From Alangreenwoodia sp964438605 (GTDB lineage: Bacteria > Bacillota > Clostridia > Peptostreptococcales > Anaerovoracaceae): DNA of 28,895 bases. The notes under the pieces are model-generated. The model searched no databases, was not told the origin of the DNA, and saw nothing but the letters and a program-made list of their open reading frames with translations. Positions 15,826-22,356 of the stretch are shown piece after piece. Made by a program: the position numbers and the translations under genes. Location: contig CAYTKT010000025.1 of the NCBI GenBank assembly GCA_964438605.1, positions 1 to 28,895 on the forward strand, given 5' to 3'. Positions within the stretch are counted from its first letter, which is position 1, and every line of letters begins with the position of its first letter.

Positions 15826-16021
15826 AAAGGTCCACCCAAAATGTCAGTATCAAGTTTCATGGGATATTGGAAGGGGAAAAGTGTTGACGATGATCTGTGA
15901 GCAATGCGGTGAATTGAAATACAAATATAGGAATCGGGACTTTTGGGGCAAAGGATTTTATGTCGGCACCGTTGGAAAAAATGAGAGATGAATTGCGGGG
16001 TATGTTAAGTCGCGAGATTAG
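15826..16021 (+). pseudogene. Remnant of an IS200/IS605-type transposase gene (tnpA)
   Basis: The frame from 15826 gives KGPPKMSVSSFMGYWKGKS. A one-base frameshift near 15880 then leads to LTMICEQCGELKYKYRNR and DFWGKGFYVGTVGKNER. These match the central and C-terminal parts of Y1 transposases (PPKxSVSSFMGYLKGKS, LKYKxGNRxFWxxGYYVSTVGxNE). After an in-frame TGA at 15989 the sequence still reads IAGYVKSRD, matching the 'TIxKYIxxQ' helix that holds the catalytic Tyr. The HUH-motif half is gone. The gene is therefore dead: 5' truncated, frameshifted and with a stop. Confidence 0.75.
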
Positions 16022-16033
16022 TTTTCGGACAAT

Positions 16034-16084
16034 CCGAGGGGCCTGCCAACGATTCACTTCGCAATCGTTGACAGGCCCCCTCGG
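16034..16084. repeat. Large GC-rich hairpin next to the tnpA relic
   Basis: Arms of 21 and 22 nt (CCGAGGGG-CCTGCCAACGATT and its near-complement) pair with one bulged G and one G-T wobble around the loop CACTTCGC. On the plus strand it is followed by TAATTTTTC. It could be a terminator, or a surviving end hairpin of the IS200-type element, whose termini carry subterminal hairpins. It also lies 67 bp past the stop of the convergent Hpt-sigma gene. Confidence 0.65.
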
Positions 16085-16150
16085 TAATTTTTCAGTCAAT
16101 GGCTTCAATTGACGTGGTGTTGGAGCTGCTAAAAATTAAATTTATTTAAA

Positions 16151-16714
16151 TTATACGGAAACGTATTTTTGCATATATTTGAGTGCGTTTTTTTCAAGCC
16201 GACTGACCTGGGCCTGTGAGATGCCGATTTCGTCAGCGACTTCTGTCTGAGTGCGGCCGTCGTAGAAGCGGCGGTCGAGGATATAGCGTTCCCGCGGATT
16301 CAGATGGGACATGGCTTCGCGTAAAGAGATGTCTGTCATCCATTGTTCGTCGGTATTCTTTGTGTCACGAATCTGGTCCATGATGAAAACCGTGTCACCG
16401 TTGTCGTGAAAGACTGGCTCGTAAAGGGATACTGTGTCCTGGATTGCTTCAAGTGCGCGCACGACATCTTCACGCGGTGTTTCGATTTCCATGGCACCGA
16501 TGAGGGCTGCGGAACCTTTGAGCGCATGGATGGCGAGAAAGGCCGATTCAAGGTCGTGACAATCGGCTGCTTTCTGCAGATTTTCAAAGTTCTGATTGTC
16601 TAAAAAACGCAGAAGATATTTCTGGTAGAGCTTTTCGCGGCCCATCATCAAATCGATGGCCGTCCGAGCGTCGATGCCGCCCTGCATAAGGATTTCAATT
16701 TCTTCGGATGTCAT
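16151..16714 (-). CDS. Hpt-like segment fused to sigma-G-type region 3/4 (chimeric regulator)
   Basis: This is a 187-residue protein. Residues about 14-72 resemble an Hpt phosphotransfer domain: MMGREKLYQKYLLRFLDN, then HDLESAFLAIHALKGSAALIG, with the phospho-accepting His in IHALKGSA. After 'LIGAMEI' the sequence switches to the end of region 3 and all of region 4 of a forespore-type sigma factor: PREDVVRALEAIQDTVSL, YEPVFHDNGDTVFIMDQI, then the -35-reading helix-turn-helix TQTEVADEIGISQAQVSRLE. Sigma regions 1.2, 2 and most of 3 are absent, so it cannot act as a full sigma factor. The frame is intact. The ribosome-binding site is weak (AAAGG, 14 nt away). It follows the MFS gene by 27 bp on the same strand, so they are probably co-transcribed. 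It could be a phosphorelay-linked DNA-binding protein or a fusion relic. Confidence 0.8.
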   Translation of the reverse strand: MTSEEIEILMQGGIDARTAIDLMMGREKLYQKYLLRFLDNQNFENLQKAADCHDLESAFLAIHALKGSAALIGAMEIETPREDVVRALEAIQDTVSLYEPVFHDNGDTVFIMDQIRDTKNTDEQWMTDISLREAMSHLNPRERYILDRRFYDGRTQTEVADEIGISQAQVSRLEKNALKYMQKYVSV

Positions 16715-16741
16715 AATTTCGTTGTAAACCTTTCTGAATCA

Positions 16742-18214
16742 TTATTTTTTGTTTTTTCGTTTTGCGGAAAAGAAGATCCCCGCGATGCACAGCAGCGTGA
16801 AAATGATAAACGAAACGCGCATCGCAAAGAGGATTGCCTGCGGCGGAGCCGAAGCCAGTGTGATGTTGCCAACTGTAACGGAAACGACGGCGGTGACTGT
16901 CGCCATGCTCAGCGTATGGCCGATGGAACGGCTTGTAGCCGTTATAGAAGAAGCGATGCCGTAGTCTTTTTTATCGACACAGGCCATAATCGCATTCGTA
17001 TTCGGCGAGGAAAACAGCGCGAAACCGATGCCGATTACAACAAGAGCAGCGATGAGCAGCAGCATCGGATAATCTTTTCTGATAAAAATCAGTGCGAAGA
17101 TTCCGATGACTGATATACTCATGCCGCAGGAAGCCAGCAGGAAGGGCGAATAGCGGTCAGACAATCTTCCCGCCAGCGGCGAGAGGAGCGTCTGGAATAC
17201 GGGACTTGTAATCAGGATCAGACCCGCGATTTGTGAATCAAAGCCCTGCACCGTCTGAAGATAGATGGAAAGCAGATAACTGACCGCGTAGGAAGCAGCA
17301 TAATTGAGGAGCGCGGCGATATTTGAAAAGGAAAAGACGATATTTTTCCGGAACATATCGAGATTGATAAGGGGTTCGCTGATGCGGTTTTCGCGGCGCA
17401 GAAACAGGATGAGCAGGATAATGCCGAGAGGAAGCAGGATTTTAGCTGCCAGGCTTTCGGTGATGGAGGAGAAACCATACATGATGCAGGCGAGCATGGC
17501 AGTATAAAGAACACATCCGATCAGGTCCATGTGCCCTGCGGCGCGTCTGCCGTGCACAGTATCTGACACAGCGCCGGAAGAAGCGTTCGCCTTTAAAATG
17601 TCCGAAGCATCTGAAATATCAGACGTCTGTCTGAGGGCGGGCTCTTTGAGTTTAAAGATGGAGAGCAGTGCGACGAGGCCCGAAATGACTGTGATGATGT
17701 AAAAGATCGAGCGCCAGCCGAGATGATGATTCAGAATACCGCCGAGGACTGGCCCCAGTGACAGGCCGAGGTAAGTGGCCGATACGGAAAGGCCGAGCAT
17801 TTTTCCGCGTTTTTCAGGTGGAAATGACGCAACGAGAATCGCGATATTTGTTGCAAAGATCATGGCGGCGCCGACGCCCTGCAGCAGGCGGAAGGCGATA
17901 ATCGTCTGGATATTCCAGGAAAAGGCGCACAACAGCGCAAAAGCTGTAAATGTGATCTGTCCTGCGACGAGGACAGGTTTTTTGCCGTAGATGTCGGCGA
18001 AACGGCCAAAGGGTACGGACAGTGCCGCAGACGACAGGATATATCCTGTGATAATCCAACCGATGCTGACAGCTCCTGCGTTGAATTCCTGGCTGATTGA
18101 CGGAACAGACAGGTTTAGCGCGCTGCCGGTGAAAGTTGTCAAAAATGACGTCATCATCACGACGATCAGCAGAGGCAGTTTCGACTGGTTTGTTGTTTCC
18201 TTTGTTACGGACAT
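16742..18214 (-). CDS. MFS transporter, DHA2 (EmrB/QacA-like) drug-exporter type
   Basis: This is a 490-residue protein with about 14 hydrophobic helices. GGAG lies 8 nt before the ATG. Motif A appears as GRFADIYGKKPV after helix 2, and motif C as GLSLGPVLGGIL in helix 5, the drug:H+ antiporter signature. SALNLSVPSISQEFN in helix 1 replaces the common 'D..ALP.I' motif. A polar insert of about 40 residues (DISDASDILKANASSG and on) lies in the central cytoplasmic loop. Substrate cannot be told from sequence. It is the first gene of a likely two-gene operon with the Hpt-sigma chimera, and is divergent from glyA. Confidence 0.92.
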   Translation of the reverse strand: MSVTKETTNQSKLPLLIVVMMTSFLTTFTGSALNLSVPSISQEFNAGAVSIGWIITGYILSSAALSVPFGRFADIYGKKPVLVAGQITFTAFALLCAFSWNIQTIIAFRLLQGVGAAMIFATNIAILVASFPPEKRGKMLGLSVSATYLGLSLGPVLGGILNHHLGWRSIFYIITVISGLVALLSIFKLKEPALRQTSDISDASDILKANASSGAVSDTVHGRRAAGHMDLIGCVLYTAMLACIMYGFSSITESLAAKILLPLGIILLILFLRRENRISEPLINLDMFRKNIVFSFSNIAALLNYAASYAVSYLLSIYLQTVQGFDSQIAGLILITSPVFQTLLSPLAGRLSDRYSPFLLASCGMSISVIGIFALIFIRKDYPMLLLIAALVVIGIGFALFSSPNTNAIMACVDKKDYGIASSITATSRSIGHTLSMATVTAVVSVTVGNITLASAPPQAILFAMRVSFIIFTLLCIAGIFFSAKRKNKK

Positions 18215-18533
18215 AATATTTCTCCTTTTTCTTTTTCTTCCTGCATTATATTATACGCCAAAGAGATGGAAAAGATAAATGTAAAGATGCGTGAAAGATT
18301 TATGATGTTTTTCTGAGAAAATTTGAATATTTTTGCGGAAAAACAGATGATTCTATGGTATCATTGTCAAATGTACTCGTTCAGCTGTTTATTGGACAAA
18401 TATAATTTATATGATAGAAATTATTTTGATGTTCACTTTTTATACTGCAAACCAGAACTATGTAACGAGAAAAAATGGCAGAAAAGCGAATTATTGATAA
18501 AGTATAAACAAATCAGGTCAAAAGGAGAATCAG
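18215..18533. other. Divergent intergenic region between the MFS gene and glyA
   Basis: AT-rich spacer of 319 bp without a gene. On the minus strand, overlapping TATAAT hexamers (about 18245-18258) could be the MFS -10, without a good -35. On the plus strand a TATAAT near 18400 has only a poor -35. No riboswitch was recognised ahead of glyA. Confidence 0.45.
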
Positions 18534-19772
18534 ATGTATTTTAACCAAATGGAGCAGACAGATCCTGAAATCGCTGCTTTGATCCGCAAAGAGATGGGAC
18601 GCCAGGAAACGAAGATCGAGCTGATCGCATCGGAAAATTTTGTAAGCAAAGCAGTAATGGAAGCAGTTGGAAGTTGTTTGACGAACAAGTATGCGGAGGG
18701 GTATCCGGGCAAGAGGTATTACGGCGGCTGCGAGTTCGTCGATGAAGTGGAAGCGCTGGCAATCGAACGCATGAAAACACTTTTTGGAGCAGAGCACGCG
18801 AATGTACAGCCCCACAGCGGCGCGAACGCAAATACTGCGGTGTATCAGGCTGTTTTGGAATACGGCGATACGGTCATGGGTATGGATCTTTCAAATGGCG
18901 GTCATTTGACCCACGGTTCTCCGGTCAATTTTTCTGGAAAGTCGTACCATTTCGTGTCTTACGGTGTAGATCCGGCGACGGGTATGATCGATTTTGATAT
19001 TGTCAGAGACATGGCGCTTAAGAACAGGCCGAAGTTGATCGTTGCAGGGGCCAGCGCATATCCGCGAACGATTGAGACGGATAAGTTCCGTGAAATCGCT
19101 GATGAAGTCGGCGCAGTACTGATGGTCGATATGGCGCACATCGCGGGACTTGTGGCAGGTGGCGTCCATCCGAATCCGATGGAATATGCCGATATTGTTA
19201 CGACGACGACTCACAAGACGCTGCGCGGACCGAGAGGAGGCGCAATTCTCTGCCGTAAAGAGTACGCGCAGGCCATCGATAAGGCAATCTTTCCGGGAAC
19301 ACAGGGCGGACCGCTGATGCATATTATTGCCGGGAAGGCTGTATGCTTTAAGGAAGCGATGACGCCAAAATTCCGCGCAGATATGGAACAGACTGTTAAG
19401 AATGCGAAGGTTCTTGCCAGGGCGCTTATCGAAAACGGATTCGATTTAGTATCGGGCGGCACGGACAATCATCTCATTTTGCTGAATCTCGTCAATAAGG
19501 GACTGACGGGAAAGCAGGCGGAAAATCTGCTGGATGCCGCAAATATTACGACGAATAAAAATACGGTGCCGAATGATCCTCAAAGTCCGTCTGTTACGAG
19601 CGGCTTGCGGCTTGGCACGCCTGCGGTGACAACGCGCGGGTTTAAGGAGGAGGATATTGAAAAAACGGCTCAGGCTATCGCGCTTGTGTTAAATAATCCG
19701 GGCGATGAGGCGTCGCGCCTGGAAGCGACGGAAATTGTCAGAACGCTTTGTGAAAAATATCCGCTTTATTAG
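18534..19772 (+). CDS. glyA: Serine hydroxymethyltransferase
   Basis: This 412-residue PLP enzyme is the normal length for bacterial SHMT. The ATG is preceded by AAAGGAG at 7 nt. Diagnostic segments include IELIASENFVSKAVMEAVGS, the substrate loop KYAEGYPGKRYYGGC, QPHSGANANTAVYQA, the active-site Asp/His in VDMAHIAGLVA, and the Schiff-base Lys in TTTTHKTLRGPRGG. It interconverts serine and glycine with tetrahydrofolate, giving 5,10-methylene-THF for one-carbon metabolism in the cytoplasm. It is monocistronic here. Confidence 0.98.
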   Translation: MYFNQMEQTDPEIAALIRKEMGRQETKIELIASENFVSKAVMEAVGSCLTNKYAEGYPGKRYYGGCEFVDEVEALAIERMKTLFGAEHANVQPHSGANANTAVYQAVLEYGDTVMGMDLSNGGHLTHGSPVNFSGKSYHFVSYGVDPATGMIDFDIVRDMALKNRPKLIVAGASAYPRTIETDKFREIADEVGAVLMVDMAHIAGLVAGGVHPNPMEYADIVTTTTHKTLRGPRGGAILCRKEYAQAIDKAIFPGTQGGPLMHIIAGKAVCFKEAMTPKFRADMEQTVKNAKVLARALIENGFDLVSGGTDNHLILLNLVNKGLTGKQAENLLDAANITTNKNTVPNDPQSPSVTSGLRLGTPAVTTRGFKEEDIEKTAQAIALVLNNPGDEASRLEATEIVRTLCEKYPLY

Positions 19773-20312
19773 TTTTACTTAAATATAGTTATAGATTTAT
19801 CAATTTGTTTGATCAAAATATGAATTGCAGAGATGGCGCTGCGGAATCGGACAGGAATTTGCAGTTTGAAGCGGCTGTCGCCCGACGGTCGCTTCGGCTG
19901 TATTTTTGAATTTCAGCGGATTTGGCGGGAAAAGGAATGACGCGAAAGTGCTGTCAGTATGGCGGCAAAAATAGTTGGCAAGCGATTACGTTGACGATGC
20001 GGGAGATAAGAAGCCGTCGCGAATGAGTTGTGAGTTGGTTGCAAATTATTTTCACCCTGACTTCAAATTTCACCGGTAAGCGGGTTTGACTGATATGCTG
20101 ATATTCCGAAAAACATGACAGCTTGAAATCAGCTGACCGAGCGAAGCGGAAAAGTCGGCGGAACGGAAATCACGCAAAGCAAATGCACTCGCCATTTGAT
20201 AAGTTTCGCGGCACCTGTTCGACCTTTTACGAACCGTTTTTTCATTTACTGCGACGGCTATTATTTTGTGATTTTTTTAAAAGCGGCTGCCCTGTTTTTT
20301 GCTGGAAATCAT
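19773..20312. other. Gene-free region between glyA and the tRNA gene
   Basis: 540 bp without a convincing gene on either strand; short frames lack ribosome-binding sites and recognisable sequence. The hairpin at 19868-19895 is the only clear structure. Confidence 0.55.
19868..19895 (+). terminator. Hairpin after glyA, possible terminator
   Basis: GAAGCGGCTGTCG pairs with CGACGGTCGCTTC (two G-T wobbles), and TTTTT follows 7 nt later. It sits 95 bp after the glyA stop. The gap before the T run weakens the call. Confidence 0.45.
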
Positions 20313-20341
20313 TTGACATTTCTTTTCCAATGTGCTAACAT
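20313..20341 (+). promoter_or_regulatory. tRNA promoter
   Basis: A consensus TTGACA (20313-20318) and TAACAT (20336-20341) are spaced by 17 nt. The predicted start is about 12 nt before the tRNA. Confidence 0.7.
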
Positions 20342-20359
20342 TTTAACTGTTCCATTTGT

Positions 20360-20436
20360 GGAGGCATAGCTCAGCTGGTTAGAGTACTTGCTCGACAAGC
20401 AAGGGGTCGCTGGTTCAAATCCAGTTGTCTCCACCA
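20360..20436 (+). tRNA. tRNA-Val (GAC), with C33 in the anticodon loop
   Basis: A full cloverleaf with encoded CCA. The acceptor stem GGAGGCA pairs with TGTCTCC (one G-U); the D stem is GCTC/GAGT; the anticodon stem CTTGC/GCAAG encloses loop TCGACAA; the T arm is GCTGG-TTCAAAT-CCAGT; and discriminator A precedes CCA. Anticodon GAC reads GTC/GTT valine codons. Position 33, almost always U because it makes the U-turn, is C here. All stems are intact and the gene has a promoter and terminator, so it looks expressed. It is a single tRNA, not part of a cluster. Confidence 0.9.
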
Positions 20437-20564
20437 TATTGGAAAAGCGGGTGAAAACTCGAAAATATCAAAAGTTTCAATCGTTTTTACAGGAGTTTGG
20501 TTCTTGTAGTTTTAGGCGGGTTTTAAGCGCGATTCGCGATTGATTTAAATTCCGATGGGATAGA

Positions 20565-20597
20565 GGGGTACTTGATGTGTACTCCTTTTTTGTTTTT
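20565..20597 (+). terminator. Terminator for the tRNA transcript
   Basis: GGGGTAC pairs with GTACTCC (one G-U) around a 7-nt loop and is followed by TTTTTT and a second T run. It lies 128 bp after the tRNA 3' end. Confidence 0.7.
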
Positions 20598-20630
20598 TGT
20601 AAAATCGAAATCCGAATACGAAGAATTGAT

Positions 20631-20855
20631 AATCTGAAATTCGCAGTGATCGCTGGTTATCTGCAAATCAGTTATAAAATTATTTTTACCGGACCGAATA
20701 ATATGGATGATGTTTCCATTTTTAATAAAACATATGGGGAAGATTTTGGCTTTCCTCCGAAAGAGAGGAAGACGATAGCCGGGTGTTATGATGCGACGGA
20801 GCGTATTTCCCGCAGGTATGAAAATGTGAAGGGATATATTCTACAATGGAGATAG
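20631..20855 (+). pseudogene. Internal fragment of an AAA-ATPase-like gene
   Basis: The translation NLKFAVIAGYLQISYKIIF, TGPNNMDDVSIFNKTYG and EDFGFPPKERKTIAGCYDATER aligns along its length with residues of about 224-280 of the intact 13935-15728 protein (NLEFAVITGCLRIS, TGLNNLDVISILNKTYGEYFGF). Identity is obvious at the DNA level too. The P-loop and nuclease parts are missing and there is no start or ribosome-binding site. It begins 34 bp beyond the T run of the tRNA terminator, suggesting insertion or deletion beside the tRNA. Confidence 0.8.
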
Positions 20856-20870
20856 TGGAATGTCAGCACA

Positions 20871-21491
20871 TCAGTCGGGTTTATGTGTCATAATTCCTGT
20901 GAGCGAGTCATGCAGTGTGATTTTTAAATATTCGATGACCTGAGAGCGACTTAGCGGCTCCTTTTTTTTGCCTGAAGCATCCGGAGCGGGGTTTTTATGG
21001 AGATTGCTGTAAGTAATCCAGTCGATTAAGCAGCCGGCCAGAGCCTCCGTGTAAAAGTCGCACAGAAATTGTTTGTAGCCTGGCTCTAAAGAAGTATGGT
21101 GCTGTGCTTCGGCGCCGTCAATGATCGATAATACGATGGATTGAAAATCGTTGAAAAAAAAGCGTTTCATTTCATCGCGTCCGATGGAGTCATAGGCACA
21201 GTGTATAATATAATCGTTCTGTTCCACATAATCTATAACGAAAGTAATAGCTTCTTCATAATCTACCATTAAATCAAAATTCTTAACTACTTCAATGACT
21301 TCTTTTTCAAACATCCATTCGAGAAGTGCATAAATGTCTTCAAAGTGATAGTAGAATGTCTTTCTGTTAACTCCACAGGTTTTTACTAATTCGCTGACTG
21401 TTATTTTCGACAGCGGTTTTTGACGCATCAGAGTTTTTAGCGCTTCTGCGAAATTTCGTTTCGTATTGTATGTGGACATTTCGTATTTCAT
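20871..21491 (-). CDS. TetR/AcrR-family transcriptional regulator
   Basis: This is a 206-residue protein. The ATG at 21491 has GGAGG 7 nt upstream and is preferred over the GTG one codon earlier. The N-terminal TetR helix-turn-helix is clear: RNFAEALKTLMRQKPLSKIT, VSELVKTCGVNRKTFYYHFED, IYALLEWMFEKE. The C-terminal ligand-binding domain resembles the DhaS-like/TetR_C group. It is divergent from the small beta-rich protein and the YhgE/Pip gene, so it probably represses that pair and itself, responding to an unknown ligand. Its own promoter is at 21522-21549. Confidence 0.92.
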   Translation of the reverse strand: MKYEMSTYNTKRNFAEALKTLMRQKPLSKITVSELVKTCGVNRKTFYYHFEDIYALLEWMFEKEVIEVVKNFDLMVDYEEAITFVIDYVEQNDYIIHCAYDSIGRDEMKRFFFNDFQSIVLSIIDGAEAQHHTSLEPGYKQFLCDFYTEALAGCLIDWITYSNLHKNPAPDASGKKKEPLSRSQVIEYLKITLHDSLTGIMTHKPD

Positions 21492-21521
21492 CACAGTACC
21501 TCCGGGTAAAAGTCTGATTTT

Positions 21522-21549
21522 ATTATACAGTTGACGGCGAATGATTCAA
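21522..21549 (-). promoter_or_regulatory. Promoter of the TetR-family gene
   Basis: On the minus strand, TTGAAT and TATAAT are separated by 16 nt, about 30 bp before the start codon. Confidence 0.65.
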
Positions 21550-21566
21550 TGGATAGATTGAGCCCT

Positions 21567-21623
21567 TTGACCATCAAATTCGGACATTTGACCGGATTTT
21601 ACACAAATGTTGGTGAATTGACC
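21567..21623. promoter_or_regulatory. Three TTGACC boxes, candidate TetR operators
   Basis: TTGACC occurs at 21567, 21588 and 21618, the first two 21 bp apart. They lie exactly between the divergent promoters. TetR operators are usually palindromic, and these are direct repeats, so other sites or a different regulator remain possible. Confidence 0.4.
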
Positions 21624-21644
21624 GTTTTAAGAGGCGTATCAGCT

Positions 21645-21653
21645 TGCTATACT
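21645..21653 (+). promoter_or_regulatory. Extended -10 promoter for the small protein/YhgE operon
   Basis: TGCTATACT is an extended -10 (TGnTATACT) without a clear -35. It is the best plus-strand promoter signal upstream of 21850. Confidence 0.4.
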
Positions 21654-21849
21654 TCCTTTACCTCTAAGTAATGTGATATAGGGCAGAGAGCGGACGGCGC
21701 AAAACGATGCGCAAAAACAGACGGCGAGAACTGAAATATCAGGCATGAAGGGAAAAAGCCGAAAAGCAGGAAACGGAGTGCGTGATTGGTTTGCAAAGGG
21801 GAAAGCGCATAGGCGGGCAACAGGGATGGAAAGGCAGAGGTCGAGGCAG

Positions 21850-22155
21850 ATGAATAAGTATAATATTACGATGAAAACTCCATTAGGTATCAGATACGGA
21901 ACTATGACATTTGTCAGAAAGGGCAGTTCGGTGTTCGGACAGATCGATATTTTAAAATGCACAGAGGAATATAATGGAAGCGTAGATTCTGAAGGGATCT
22001 GTCATCTGAAGGGATGTCTGACTTCGCCTGTAAGGCGGATACCGTTTACGGCGGAGGGCCGGATTGACGAGAAAATCATTGATTTGATCATCACTGAGGA
22101 ACGAAATGTATTTCATATGACGGGGGAACGAAATGAACGAAGAAATAATAAATAA
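21850..22155 (+). CDS. Small beta-rich protein of unknown function upstream of the YhgE/Pip gene
   Basis: This is a 101-residue protein, taking the ATG at 21850 (MNKYNITMKTPLGIRYGTMT) with AGAGG 9 nt upstream. A longer reading from 21745 would add an Arg/Lys-rich stretch with no family resemblance and no better site. The sequence alternates short strands: 'KTPLGIRYGTMTF', then 'SSVFGQIDIL', 'YNGSVDSEGICHLKG', 'TSPVRRIPFTAEGRID'. This pattern of repeated 'G(x)hxG' strands recalls small beta-barrel proteins that compare a molecule with 'TPxG...GTL' repeats; I know no name for the family. It has no signal peptide. It sits 200 bp before the YhgE gene in the same orientation and is probably co-transcribed. 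Confidence 0.6.
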   Translation: MNKYNITMKTPLGIRYGTMTFVRKGSSVFGQIDILKCTEEYNGSVDSEGICHLKGCLTSPVRRIPFTAEGRIDEKIIDLIITEERNVFHMTGERNERRNNK

Positions 22156-22356
22156 TGGAAGGAGGAAAAACCGGAAAAATTCATTGTACGAAAGGTCAGG
22201 TTTTGGATAAGAAAATCGTAAAAAGGGGTTTGATTATAGAAAGCGGGAAATGGCAGATTATAAATTTATGTTGGAAAAATCATTAAATTTGAGGAAAAAG
22301 ATGTATCGGGAGATGTATTGATAAAATGTTATGTTTTGAACAGGGAGGGACAGCCG

